64,000 nucleotides of DNA from Mycolicibacterium rhodesiae NBB3. GTDB taxonomy: Bacteria; Actinomycetota; Actinomycetes; Mycobacteriales; Mycobacteriaceae. The notes beneath the pieces are model-generated. The model made no database searches. It worked only from the letters and a program-made list of their open reading frames with translations, and was not told the DNA's origin. The stretch lies in contig NC_016604.1 in the NCBI RefSeq assembly GCF_000230895.2, positions 6,076,001 to 6,140,000 on the forward strand, written 5' to 3'. Shown piece after piece: positions 1 to 8,028 of this stretch (the first letter of the stretch is position 1; every line of letters begins with the position of its first letter). The position numbers were made by a program, and so were the translations under genes.

Positions 1-453
1 ACCACCGTCGCCGACCTCGCCGCCACCGACGCGCAACTGCTGACATCCGCCTTCGGTCCGACCACCGGACTGTGGATTCTTCTGCTCGCCAAGGGCGGCG
101 GCGACACCGACGTCAGCGCTTCGCCGTGGGTACCGCGCTCCCGCAGTCACGTGATCACGTTCCCTCGCGATCTCACCGACCGCGCTGAAATCGACTCAGC
201 CGTCGTCGAACTCGCGAAAGTGACGCTTTCAGAGATCGTCGGCCAACGCCGCATCGTCACGCGGGTCGCGGTGACCGTCCGCACCAAAACATTCTTCACC
301 CGCACCAAGATCCGCAAGCTGCCATCGGCAAGCACAGACGCCGAACTCATCACCAAAACCGCGCTCGAACTGCTCGGCCAGTTCGAACTCAATCGACCGA
401 TACGACTGCTCGGTGTGCGACTGGAGCTCGCACCGCCCGACGGCGGCTACTAG
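1..453 (+). CDS. dinB: DNA polymerase IV (Y family), C-terminal part, cut by window edge
   Basis: The reading frame is open from base 1 to the TAG at 451-453, so about 150 C-terminal residues of a longer gene are present. They match the little-finger DNA-binding domain of Y-family polymerases, including the segment around SRSHVITFPRDL and the closing strand RPIRLLGVRLEL. The catalytic palm lies outside the window. Such enzymes copy damaged templates with low fidelity. The following SDR, TetR and CYP136 genes match the order I recall downstream of M. tuberculosis Rv3056 (dinP, DinB2 type), so this is probably the DinB2 orthologue rather than DinB1. The stop overlaps the 3' end of the convergent SDR gene by 4 bp. 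Confidence 0.85.
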   Translation, partial: TTVADLAATDAQLLTSAFGPTTGLWILLLAKGGGDTDVSASPWVPRSRSHVITFPRDLTDRAEIDSAVVELAKVTLSEIVGQRRIVTRVAVTVRTKTFFTRTKIRKLPSASTDAELITKTALELLGQFELNRPIRLLGVRLELAPPDGGY

Positions 454-1328
454 TTCCGGTTCGAGGACGGCGGTCGCAACGCACGCGTGAACAGCACGTT
501 CACCTGGCGCATCGCCACGCTGTAGGGCCACCATGCGGTCCGCTTGAACAGATACAACGCTCGGATGTCGTGCGAGGTGTAGATGAGAAACCGGTTGCGA
601 CGCACCCCGCGCAGGATCCGGTCCGCGACGTGTTCGGGTGACACGGCGTGGCCCCCGAACCGGTCGGTCCACTTTTTCACGTGCGGATGCTCACGATCCA
701 CGCCTGCGATGTGCACCGATTGCACCAGAGGCGTCTTCACCGCTCCCGGCACCACGACCGACACCCCGATCCGGTGCCGTGCCAGGTCGAACCGCAGCAC
801 TTCCGACAGACCCCGCAACCCATACTTGCTCGCGCTGTAGGCGGCGTGCCACGGCAGCGCGACCAGGCCGGCGGCCGAGGAGACGTTGACCAGATGCCCG
901 CCCTTTCCCGCGGCGACCATCGGCGGGACGAACGACTCGATGACGTGGATCGGTCCCATCAGGTTGATGTCGACCATCGACTTCCAATGCTCGTGCGTGA
1001 GAGTCGAGACTGTGCCCCAGGCGGAAACACCCGCGATGTTCATGACCACATCCATCGCAGGATGTTCGGCGTGAACATCGGCGGCGAACATGTCGACGGC
1101 GTCGAAGTCGGAGATATCGAAAGCGCGGTACGCATGGACTACTCCGCCGAGCGCGCGGGCGTCGGCGACGGTCTTCGCCAGACCTTCGGCGTCGCGGTCG
1201 GTGAGAAAGAGTTCGGCGCCCGCCGACGCCAGCTTCAATGCTGTAGCGCGGCCGATGCCGCTGGCGGCGCCGGTCAACAGACAACGCTTGCCGGCGAAAT
1301 CGCTCTCCCGAGACTCGCTAGCCACCAT
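450..1328 (-). CDS. Short-chain dehydrogenase/reductase (Rv3057c-like)
   Basis: This is a classical SDR of 292 residues. The Rossmann motif GAASGIG lies near residues 20-26, the NIAG strand near 97-100, and the catalytic pair YSASK at Tyr164 and Lys168 with Ser near 150. The frame is open further upstream to 1388, but the ATG at 1326-1328 puts the cofactor motif at the usual distance from the N-terminus and leaves 14 bp after the TetR stop, so I prefer it. It probably shares a transcript with the TetR gene just upstream. The substrate is unknown; the conserved link to CYP136 suggests oxidation or reduction of a P450 substrate or product. Confidence 0.85.
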   Translation of the reverse strand: MVASESRESDFAGKRCLLTGAASGIGRATALKLASAGAELFLTDRDAEGLAKTVADARALGGVVHAYRAFDISDFDAVDMFAADVHAEHPAMDVVMNIAGVSAWGTVSTLTHEHWKSMVDINLMGPIHVIESFVPPMVAAGKGGHLVNVSSAAGLVALPWHAAYSASKYGLRGLSEVLRFDLARHRIGVSVVVPGAVKTPLVQSVHIAGVDREHPHVKKWTDRFGGHAVSPEHVADRILRGVRRNRFLIYTSHDIRALYLFKRTAWWPYSVAMRQVNVLFTRALRPPSSNRN

Positions 1329-1342
1329 GGCGCCGACACTAC

Positions 1343-1978
1343 CTACTCGGCGTTGCGGTCCGGTCCGCCCCACATCGAGTTCAACCACAACTTCTCGACG
1401 ACGTCGACGGCACGTGCGTAATCCTGTCCGCGGCCGACGAAGGTGCTGTCATGCGTCAACGTCATGGTGGTGACTGCCGCCATCGTCCGCACCAGCGCAG
1501 GCAGGTCGTCGGAGATCGGCCGCAGTTCGGAATCTTGCTCGAGCAGCGCGATCAGCTTGTCGATGATCCCGTCGTAGAAGTCGTCCATCATCTCGCGGAT
1601 CTGCGCGTCGGTGTTCCGCGCCACCGCACACGCATTCAGCACCGGATCGTCGTTGGCGTACACGGCCGCCGCACTGCCGACCATGTTCTTGGCGAACACG
1701 GCGGGCGTCTCGCCCGGCTCGCGAGGCGCGAAGTGGTGGGTGAGGCTGTCCAGCAGCTCACCCGCGTCGGCGAGGATCGCAGCCAGCACCGCGTACTTGG
1801 AGTCGAAGTAGAAGTAGAAACCCGACCTGGCCACACCGGCGCGTTCGCTGATGGTGCTAACGGACAAATCGGCGAACGACCGCTCCTGGAGCAGTTCGCG
1901 AACCGCGGTGACGATCGCGTCGCGCTGTCGATCTCCCCTGCTGCGGCGGACCTCGGTCGGTGCGGACTCGGCGGTCAT
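1343..1978 (-). CDS. TetR-family regulator of the CYP136 locus (Rv3058c-like)
   Basis: The N-terminal region (about residues 15-65) has the TetR helix-turn-helix, ending in the typical recognition segment RSGFYFYFDSKYAVL. The C-terminal ligand-binding half resembles the EthR-type subgroup. The start is placed at the ATG 1976-1978 (MTAESAPTE); the longer frame to 2077 would run through the operator and the promoter region. It is divergent from CYP136, and the perfect dyad at 2016-2033 lies between the two starts. It therefore probably represses itself, the SDR and CYP136 until a lipid-like ligand binds. The ligand is not predictable from sequence. Confidence 0.85.
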   Translation of the reverse strand: MTAESAPTEVRRSRGDRQRDAIVTAVRELLQERSFADLSVSTISERAGVARSGFYFYFDSKYAVLAAILADAGELLDSLTHHFAPREPGETPAVFAKNMVGSAAAVYANDDPVLNACAVARNTDAQIREMMDDFYDGIIDKLIALLEQDSELRPISDDLPALVRTMAAVTTMTLTHDSTFVGRGQDYARAVDVVEKLWLNSMWGGPDRNAE

Positions 1979-2015
1979 GGGTCTAGACCTTCGCACCACG
2001 ACACGTCGTATCCAA

Positions 2016-2033
2016 ACTTGACATGCGTCAAGT
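2016..2033. promoter_or_regulatory. Inverted-repeat operator between TetR gene and CYP136
   Basis: ACTTGAC and its exact inverse GTCAAGT are separated by ATGC, a perfect 7-4-7 dyad. It lies 38 bp upstream of the TetR start and 65 bp upstream of the CYP136 start. Position and symmetry fit a binding site for the adjacent TetR protein; binding is inferred. Confidence 0.65.
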
Positions 2034-2097
2034 CTGCCATCCAGGATGAGAATACGAGTGACAACGGCCACAGTCATCTTGGCATGAGGGAGCGCAG

Positions 2098-3579
2098 ATG
2101 CCGACCATCAGCACCACGGACTACCTGCTCGATCAGGCGAAGCGGCGGTTCACCCCGTCGATCACCAACTTCCCTGGCCTGGGCATGGTCGAGAAGCGGC
2201 TGCTCAAGACGGACTTCCCGCAGAAGAAGATGACGGAGCCGCCGGCAGGCAGCGACCTCAAGGCGGTCGCCGGCGACGCGGGGCTGCCGATCCTCGGCCA
2301 CATGATCGAGATGTTCCGCGGCGGTCCGGAGTATCTGCTGCACATCTACCGCAAGTACGGCCCGTTGTACTACGCCGACTCCCCCGTCCTGCCCGCCGTC
2401 ACGGCACTGGGTCCCGACGCCGCGCAGGCGATCTACTCCAACCGCAACAAGGACTTCAACCAGCAGGGCTGGGTTCCGGTGATCGGCCCGTTCTTCCACC
2501 GCGGCCTGATGCTCCTCGATTTCGAAGAGCACATGTTCCACCGGCGGATCATGCAGGAGGCGTTCGTCCGGACCCGACTGGTCGGTTACCAGGAACAGGT
2601 CGACAAGGTGGTCTCGCAGGTCATCGCGAACGACTGGGTGACCAACGACTCGCGCTTCCTGATGTATCCGGCGATGAAGGAGTTGACCCTCGACATCGCC
2701 TCGATGGTGTTCATGGGTCACGAGCCGGGTACCGACCACGAACTCGTCACCAAGGTCAACAACGCGTTCACCACCACCACGCGCGCGGGCAACGCTATCA
2801 TCCGCACGCCGGTGCCGCCGTTCACGTGGTGGCGCGGGATGCAGGCGCGCAAGCTGCTCGAGGAGTACTTCCAGGAGCGCGTCCGCGAACGTCGCGGCAA
2901 GGACGGCTCCGATCTGCTGACGGTGCTGTGTCAGACCGAGGACGAGGACGGTAACAAGTTCTCCGACGACGACATCGTCAACCACATGATCTTCCTGATG
3001 ATGGCCGCGCACGACACATCGACGTCGACGGCCACCACGATGATCTACCACCTGGCGAAACACCCTGAGTGGCAAGACCGTTGCCGTGACGAGTCCGATC
3101 GTCTCGGAGACGGCCCGCTCGACATCGACTCGTTGGAGAAGCTGGAATCGCTCGATCTGGTGATGAACGAGTCCATCCGGCTGGTGACCCCGGTGCAGTG
3201 GGCGATGCGCCAGACTGTGCGCGACACCGAACTGCTGGGTTACTACCTGCCCAAGGGCACCAACGTCATCGCCTACCCGGGGATGAACCACCGGCTCGAG
3301 GAGTTCTATCCCGAACCGATGAAGTTCGACCCGCTGCGCTTCACCGAGCCGCGTAACGAGCACAAGTCGCACCGCTACGCGTTCAGCCCGTTCGGCGGCG
3401 GAGCACACAAGTGCATCGGCATGACGTTCGGCCAGTTCGAGGTGAAGACGATCCTGCACCGGCTGCTGCGTAAGTACCGGCTCGAACTGCCGCACAAGGG
3501 CTACACCACCGAATGGGACTACGGCGGCATGCCGGTGCCCAAGGACGGTATGCACATCGTCCTGCGTCCGCTGCACTGA
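2098..3579 (+). CDS. cyp136: Cytochrome P450, CYP136 family
   Basis: This is a soluble P450 of 493 residues, longer than the usual ~400-430 of bacterial P450s. All key motifs are present: the I-helix oxygen-activation segment MAAHDTSTST near residue 305, the K-helix ExxR in NESIR, the PERF-like DPLRF, and the haem loop FSPFGGGAHKCIG with the thiolate ligand at Cys439. It needs ferredoxin and a reductase, neither encoded nearby. The extended N-terminus, the divergent TetR and the SDR match the CYP136 locus (Rv3059) of M. tuberculosis, whose substrate I do not know. A short membrane protein follows 2 bp downstream. Confidence 0.9.
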   Translation: MPTISTTDYLLDQAKRRFTPSITNFPGLGMVEKRLLKTDFPQKKMTEPPAGSDLKAVAGDAGLPILGHMIEMFRGGPEYLLHIYRKYGPLYYADSPVLPAVTALGPDAAQAIYSNRNKDFNQQGWVPVIGPFFHRGLMLLDFEEHMFHRRIMQEAFVRTRLVGYQEQVDKVVSQVIANDWVTNDSRFLMYPAMKELTLDIASMVFMGHEPGTDHELVTKVNNAFTTTTRAGNAIIRTPVPPFTWWRGMQARKLLEEYFQERVRERRGKDGSDLLTVLCQTEDEDGNKFSDDDIVNHMIFLMMAAHDTSTSTATTMIYHLAKHPEWQDRCRDESDRLGDGPLDIDSLEKLESLDLVMNESIRLVTPVQWAMRQTVRDTELLGYYLPKGTNVIAYPGMNHRLEEFYPEPMKFDPLRFTEPRNEHKSHRYAFSPFGGGAHKCIGMTFGQFEVKTILHRLLRKYRLELPHKGYTTEWDYGGMPVPKDGMHIVLRPLH

Positions 3580-3581
3580 CC

Positions 3582-3962
3582 ATGGCCGACAATCGTTTGG
3601 TCGACGGCACCATCGCCGCATTGGGTATTGGACGCATCGGGGCCGGGGTCCTGACCTGGATCAGTCCGCGTCTGACCGCGCGAGTGTTCGGTATGGCGGC
3701 CGATGACGGCCAGTCGCACTACGCGTGGCGGTTGTTCGGCGTTCGCGACGTCGTCATCGGCATCGGCACGCTGCAGTCGTCCGGTCCCTTGCGACGGGCG
3801 TTCATCACCGCCGGTCTGGCGTGCGATGTGGGTGACGGCGCGGCGGGTGCAATCGCGCTGTCCCGCGGAGACTTTCAACGTTCCAGCGCCGGTGCACCGG
3901 TCACGGTCCCGGTACTCGCAGTCGTCCTCGGCGCTTGGGTCCTCCGCGGGCTCGGCCGCTGA
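3582..3962 (+). CDS. Small hydrophobic membrane protein of unknown function
   Basis: This is a 126-residue protein with three to four hydrophobic segments (for example around IAALGIGRIGAGVL and VPVLAVVLGAWVL) and short charged loops. The ATG at 3582 lies 2 bp after the CYP136 stop, so the gene is probably co-transcribed with CYP136. I do not recognise a catalytic motif. It resembles small DUF4267-like membrane proteins found in actinobacteria, but that match is tentative. Confidence 0.65.
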   Translation: MADNRLVDGTIAALGIGRIGAGVLTWISPRLTARVFGMAADDGQSHYAWRLFGVRDVVIGIGTLQSSGPLRRAFITAGLACDVGDGAAGAIALSRGDFQRSSAGAPVTVPVLAVVLGAWVLRGLGR

Positions 3963-4052
3963 GCCGTATTTCGCGAACTCAGGCACGTGCGAAGTAGCGT
4001 TCCGGGTCGTTGAATGCTCGGAACTGCAGCCCGTAATGCTATTTCGGCGAGG

Positions 4053-4550
4053 TCAAGCCACCAGTAGCCGGTTGGCGCATGCGATCATCGCACGCAATGC
4101 CGACTGCGTCGGGTCGTCGGCGAGGCCCATCGCCCACGTCGAGCGCCCTCCGTCGGAGCCGTAGATGAACGTCGCGGTGTTCTCGCCGGCGGGGACCTGG
4201 TGGAACGCCGTCATCTCGACCGCGATCCCCCGCTCGTACAGCATCTCCGTCAGCGCGGCGACGGGTCCGCACGCGGTGGCCGACGACGTGCTGATGCGGT
4301 CGCCGAAGGCCAGTGTGGCTTGATAGTTGCGCACCTGCGGGCCCAACCGGGTCGCGGGACGCTCGTCGGTGCAAGCCCACTGGCCCAGCCGCAGGGGCCC
4401 TGTCGTGGGGCCGTAGTGATCGAGGAACGAGTCGAAAGACATTGCATCGGCCTCCTCGCGCAGACCCCGCGGCATCGGTCCGTCGATGTGGCTCGCGAAC
4501 GCTGATGCACCCGGTATGGGCGCTGCACTGGTTGCGGGTTCGAATGTCAT
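4053..4550 (-). CDS. Stand-alone LeuA-type dimerisation/regulatory domain protein
   Basis: This 165-residue protein corresponds only to the C-terminal allosteric domain of 2-isopropylmalate or homocitrate synthase. The segment GPVAALTEMLYERG and the ending WAMGLADDPTQSALRAMIACANRL align with the end of mycobacterial LeuA. The catalytic TIM barrel with its DRE motif and metal-binding HxH is absent, so it cannot be a synthase. It may bind leucine or a related acid, or dimerise with full-length LeuA. A 20-codon upstream frame overlaps the ATG as ATGA (see 4547-4606). Stand-alone proteins of this kind are often mislabelled as isopropylmalate synthases. Confidence 0.75.
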   Translation of the reverse strand: MTFEPATSAAPIPGASAFASHIDGPMPRGLREEADAMSFDSFLDHYGPTTGPLRLGQWACTDERPATRLGPQVRNYQATLAFGDRISTSSATACGPVAALTEMLYERGIAVEMTAFHQVPAGENTATFIYGSDGGRSTWAMGLADDPTQSALRAMIACANRLLVA

Positions 4551-4606
4551 GTGCCGGTCTTCTCAGTTCTTGAGATGAAGTGACCGACGAAGTAGCGACG
4601 ACCCAC
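4547..4606 (-). CDS. Possible 19-residue upstream leader peptide of the LeuA-like gene
   Basis: A GTG at 4604-4606 opens a 19-codon frame (starting MGRRYFVGHF) whose TGA overlaps the LeuA-like ATG in ATGA. The layout would couple translation of the two. There is no run of leucine codons, so a classical amino-acid attenuator is not supported. The frame could be accidental. Confidence 0.25.
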   Translation of the reverse strand: MGRRYFVGHFISRTEKTGT

Positions 4607-4766
4607 AGCGAGGGGTCGGTCAGGATCAGACCCCGCTGCGGGTTGCTACTACGAGTCGCCTCGGCACGTCCGCGATGTTAGACGCTCGCGAGCGCGCCGC
4701 GCAATCGATTTCGGCGCCGGGTTTCAGCGCACCAAAGGCACGGTCGTACTCGCCGGGAAGTAACGT

Positions 4767-5537
4767 GTGCGCGCGATGACGTGGTGGGATGCGGCCTTTC
4801 TCGCCGCGGCGGGCGTGCTGGGCGGCCTCACCGGCAGCATCGCCGGATTGGCCTCGGTGGCGACGTACCCCGCCCTGCTGCTCGTCGGTCTTCCGCCGGT
4901 CACGGCCAATGTGACCAACACGGTCGCCGTGGTGTTCAACGGAGTCGGATCGATATGGGGTTCGCGCCCCGAACTCGAGGGTCAGGGGCGGTGGCTCAAA
5001 CGCATCATCCCGGTGGCGGCGTTGGGCGGACTGATAGGAGCCGTGCTGCTGTTGTCGTTGCCCGCCGAGGGTTTCGAGAAAGTGGTTCCGGTTCTTCTGG
5101 CTTTCGCGTCGGTCGCCATCCTCGTCCCACCGCGGCCCCGCACGGACGCGACGGTCGCGAGCCACCGGCGGTATACGGCAACCGTGATCCTGGAGTCCGG
5201 CGCGATCTTCGTAATCTGTATCTACGGCGGCTATTTCGGTGCGGCAGCGGGTGTGCTGCTGCTCGCGCTGTTGCTGCGCGCGGGCGGAGCGTCGCTGGCC
5301 CACGCGAATGCGGGCAAGAACGTCATCCTCGCGATGGCCAACGTCGTCGCCGCCGTCATATTCGTCGTCGTCGCACCGGTGCAGTGGTCGGCCGTGATCC
5401 CGCTGGGGCTCGGCTGTCTGGTCGGTTCGCGGTTGGGTCCGATCGTCGTACGGCACGCACCGGCCACACCGATGCGGCTGGCGATCGGCGCCGCAGGCCT
5501 GGCATTGGCCGTCAAGCTCGGCGTCGACGCCTACTAG
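4767..5537 (+). CDS. TauE/SafE-family membrane exporter
   Basis: The protein has about 256 residues and seven to eight hydrophobic helices arranged as two related halves, as is usual for the TauE/SafE (DUF81) family. The N-terminal segment GGLTGSIAGLASVATYPALLLVGLPP and its repeat near residues 165-190 (GAAAGVLLLALLLR) are the family hallmarks. Members export sulfite, sulfonates or other small organic anions; the substrate here is unknown. The GTG at 4767 or the ATG at 4776 could be the start. The stop overlaps the convergent APH-fold gene by 4 bp. Confidence 0.85.
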   Translation: MRAMTWWDAAFLAAAGVLGGLTGSIAGLASVATYPALLLVGLPPVTANVTNTVAVVFNGVGSIWGSRPELEGQGRWLKRIIPVAALGGLIGAVLLLSLPAEGFEKVVPVLLAFASVAILVPPRPRTDATVASHRRYTATVILESGAIFVICIYGGYFGAAAGVLLLALLLRAGGASLAHANAGKNVILAMANVVAAVIFVVVAPVQWSAVIPLGLGCLVGSRLGPIVVRHAPATPMRLAIGAAGLALAVKLGVDAY

Positions 5538-6601
5538 TTCAGGTCGAAGGGGTTGTCGCCCTTGACAACCCGGGTACCGATGTTGATCAGGTTCTGGGCG
5601 TTGGCGTGCAGCGCCTCTCCCGCGTCTCGGCTCGCCTTGCCCATCAGGTAGCGCGACCAGGTTCCCTCGATGACGACCCCGAGCTTGAAGCAGGCCATCG
5701 CCATGTACCAGTCCAGTCGCGGCGTCTCGCGTCCGCCGGCGTCCCAGTAGGCCTCGAGTAGTTCCCGCCTGGTGGCCAGTCCCCCGAGCGCGCCAAGGGC
5801 GCCGCCCGCGGTGATCGTGCTGGTGTCCAGCGGCCAGGTGATCAGCATCCAGCCCAGGTCCAGCAGCGGGTCCCCGACCGTGCACATCTCCCAGTCGACG
5901 AACGCCGCCAACTCCGGCTTGTCGCGCCGGAGCAGGACGTTGCTGAGGTGCGGGTCGCCGTGCATGATTCCCGGCTCGCTGTCCGGGGGCAGGTTGGCCT
6001 GCAGCCAGTCGGCGAGCTCGGTGACCGCAAGCGATTCGGGCTCGTAGCGCTCGTGCCGGTAGCTTTCCAGCAGCCGGAGAAACTGCGGGACCTGACGCTC
6101 CACGAAGGACCCCGGCCGTTTCAGCTCGGCGAGCGGCTTGTCCTGCCAGGCGGCATTGCCCAGCCGCGCCAGGCTCGCGGCGTAGGACATGCCGACGTCG
6201 TGGCGAAAGGATTGGTCGCGGACGTACGCTTCGGCCACCTCGCTGCCGGGATTGAAGCCGTCGATCTCCTCCATAAGGTAGAAGACCACCCCGAGCACGT
6301 CGAGGTCCTCGCATCCGGCGATGAAGCCGGGATGGGGGACGTCGGTACCGGCAAGCGTGCGCAGCGCCGCGATCTCACGCTGCATCGTCTTGTCGCTCGT
6401 CGGTCGCGGATGCAGGGGCGGACGACGCAGCACCATCGGGCGTCCGTCGATCTGCAGGCGCACCACGATGTTCTGCGTACCGCCGGTCAGCGGCTGTACA
6501 TCCGTCACCGCTGAGCCCAGCCCCTGCTGTTGCGCCCAGCGCTGCACCGCCGCCCGGTCGTCGTCGCTCAGTGTGGGCAGTTGCTGCGCATCATCGGGCA
6601 T
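5534..6601 (-). CDS. APH-fold phosphotransferase family protein (FadE36-like)
   Basis: This 355-residue protein has an aminoglycoside-phosphotransferase/choline-kinase fold. The catalytic loop HGDPHLSN near residue 214 and the metal-binding DWEMC that follows are intact, as is the N-terminal nucleotide-binding strand LTGGTQNIVVRL. Mycobacterial relatives are often labelled FadE36 or acyl-CoA dehydrogenase because the domain is fused to ACAD10/11-type enzymes in animals, where it phosphorylates 4-hydroxyacyl-CoAs. That makes a role in hydroxy-acid breakdown plausible. It is not evidence of drug resistance. No acyl-CoA dehydrogenase is adjacent. Confidence 0.85.
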   Translation of the reverse strand: MPDDAQQLPTLSDDDRAAVQRWAQQQGLGSAVTDVQPLTGGTQNIVVRLQIDGRPMVLRRPPLHPRPTSDKTMQREIAALRTLAGTDVPHPGFIAGCEDLDVLGVVFYLMEEIDGFNPGSEVAEAYVRDQSFRHDVGMSYAASLARLGNAAWQDKPLAELKRPGSFVERQVPQFLRLLESYRHERYEPESLAVTELADWLQANLPPDSEPGIMHGDPHLSNVLLRRDKPELAAFVDWEMCTVGDPLLDLGWMLITWPLDTSTITAGGALGALGGLATRRELLEAYWDAGGRETPRLDWYMAMACFKLGVVIEGTWSRYLMGKASRDAGEALHANAQNLINIGTRVVKGDNPFDLN

Positions 6602-6610
6602 GCCGACAGG

Positions 6611-7969
6611 CTATGCCTGGTAGTTCAAGCAGGATTCGGCACCGTCGATCACGCCTTTGCGGAACGCCTCGACCCTGGCCCAACCCGCGCCCTGCCGTTC
6701 GACGTCACCGTCGCCGCGGAACACCAGCAGCGCCTTGATGCCTTCGTCGAGGTCTCCCGGCGAGATGCGGTAGGTGCTGGTCTCGGGCCGGTTGTACAGG
6801 ATCACGCTTGCGGTGTAGCCGCCCGCCAAGCAGTCGCCACGCAGCGTCGACGTCTTCTCGTCGGACTCGTCGCCCAGCCTCGTCAGAGCCGCGAGTCCCC
6901 ACTGGGTGGCCAGCAGCGTGACGACCGCGTAGTCACCGCCCTGCTTGTACACCTCGGGCATCGCCACGACGTTGTCCCAGCCGACGTAATCATCTGGGAT
7001 GCAATAGAACAGCGAGTATCCGTCTGCCGACTGGTCGCCACATTTCGGCGGCTTGGCGGGGTCGAACGGCTCGATCGAGCGCAGCGGAGTCCACGGCTTG
7101 CCGTTGGCGATCTCCGGATAGAGCTGGGTGAAGTAGTCCTCGATGTCGTACGGCACGCCGTTGACGATCGAATCGTAGGGTGAGTCTCCTCCGCGCGACT
7201 CGTCCTCCGCATCGTTGAACGGCAGTGCGAGCACCATCGGCTCGTCGTCGCGATAGTCCTTGCATTTGTCCAGCCCGTTGTCGAAACCGTCCTGAAAGGC
7301 GCTGACGCGGTCGAATCCGCTGCCGTGCGCGTTCGGGTCGACCTTCGGCGTGCCCGGGCTGTCGCGCAGGTCGAGGACACCGGCGAGGGCGGTGTCCAGC
7401 TCGGCGGCGTTGACGTCGAACACCTTGTCGTCCTTTGCATGTCGCGACCAAGCACCCGCGAAGCAGTCGGCCTGCAGTTCACTGGTGACGGTGCGGGCAG
7501 TGAAGTTCGACCGGGCCTGGACCGCGTGGCCCCATTCATGGGCCATCACCACGGAGATGACGAATTCGCCGTACTTGTCCTGCAATTCGGGTAGCAGCCC
7601 CTGCGCGTCCCATGCCACGACGTCCTCGGTCGAGCAGTAGAACGCGTTGCCCTGGACCTCCGCGGGATCCGTTGTGCACGGCGGCGCAGGGCTGTCCGCG
7701 GTGACGGCGTAGTAACCGCCCTTGATCTGCTCGAAGTCCTTGCCGTAGAGCTTGGGGAACTGTTCACCCCAGAACTTCTCGAGGTCGGCGATGGTCTGGA
7801 TCGCAATCTTGTTCACCGGCGCCGACGCGTCGCCCTCGATCTTGACGTCGCTCGTATCCGGCGGGCCGCCCTTCGTCGGGGCCTGCGATGAGACCTCCGA
7901 TTTGAGTCCGCCGCCGCAACCCGAAACCAGGAGGACAACAGCCGCCACCGCGGCCACCCTTGTGCGCAT
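6611..7969 (-). CDS. Lipoprotein with neutral zinc metallopeptidase domain
   Basis: The N-terminus MRTRVAAVAAVVLLVSGC is a lipoprotein signal peptide with a good lipobox (LVSGC), so the protein should be anchored to the outer face of the membrane. The zinc-binding HEWGH motif lies near residue 144 and the ELQADCFAG segment about 20 residues on supplies the third ligand, as in YpfJ-type neutral zinc peptidases. The C-terminal half repeats a similar fold (ATQWGLAAL, LRGDCLAGGY) but has lost the HExxH, so it may be an inactive duplicate. I use the ATG at 7967-7969 rather than the upstream TTG. It resembles mycobacterial lipoprotein peptidases such as LpqM, but I cannot confirm orthology. Confidence 0.8.
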   Translation of the reverse strand: MRTRVAAVAAVVLLVSGCGGGLKSEVSSQAPTKGGPPDTSDVKIEGDASAPVNKIAIQTIADLEKFWGEQFPKLYGKDFEQIKGGYYAVTADSPAPPCTTDPAEVQGNAFYCSTEDVVAWDAQGLLPELQDKYGEFVISVVMAHEWGHAVQARSNFTARTVTSELQADCFAGAWSRHAKDDKVFDVNAAELDTALAGVLDLRDSPGTPKVDPNAHGSGFDRVSAFQDGFDNGLDKCKDYRDDEPMVLALPFNDAEDESRGGDSPYDSIVNGVPYDIEDYFTQLYPEIANGKPWTPLRSIEPFDPAKPPKCGDQSADGYSLFYCIPDDYVGWDNVVAMPEVYKQGGDYAVVTLLATQWGLAALTRLGDESDEKTSTLRGDCLAGGYTASVILYNRPETSTYRISPGDLDEGIKALLVFRGDGDVERQGAGWARVEAFRKGVIDGAESCLNYQA

Positions 7970-8028
7970 GGGCAAACATTAGCGGCCAAGATCAAAATTC
8001 GGACGGCAATCCGCAGTGCGCCGCCGGC

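Noticed and set aside
2074..3621. A 515-codon open frame antisense to cyp136
   Set aside because: It has low-complexity Arg/Val/His-rich composition typical of high-GC antisense frames, no motif, and the opposite strand encodes a clear P450.
4531..4550. GGTTCGAAT resembling a tRNA T-loop
   Set aside because: No acceptor, D or anticodon arm surrounds it, and it lies in the N-terminal codons of the LeuA-like gene.
5534..6601. APH-fold genes (also 34767-35840) as antibiotic resistance genes
   Set aside because: They belong to the broad kinase-like group found in lipid-catabolic contexts in mycobacteria; nothing in sequence or context indicates drug modification.
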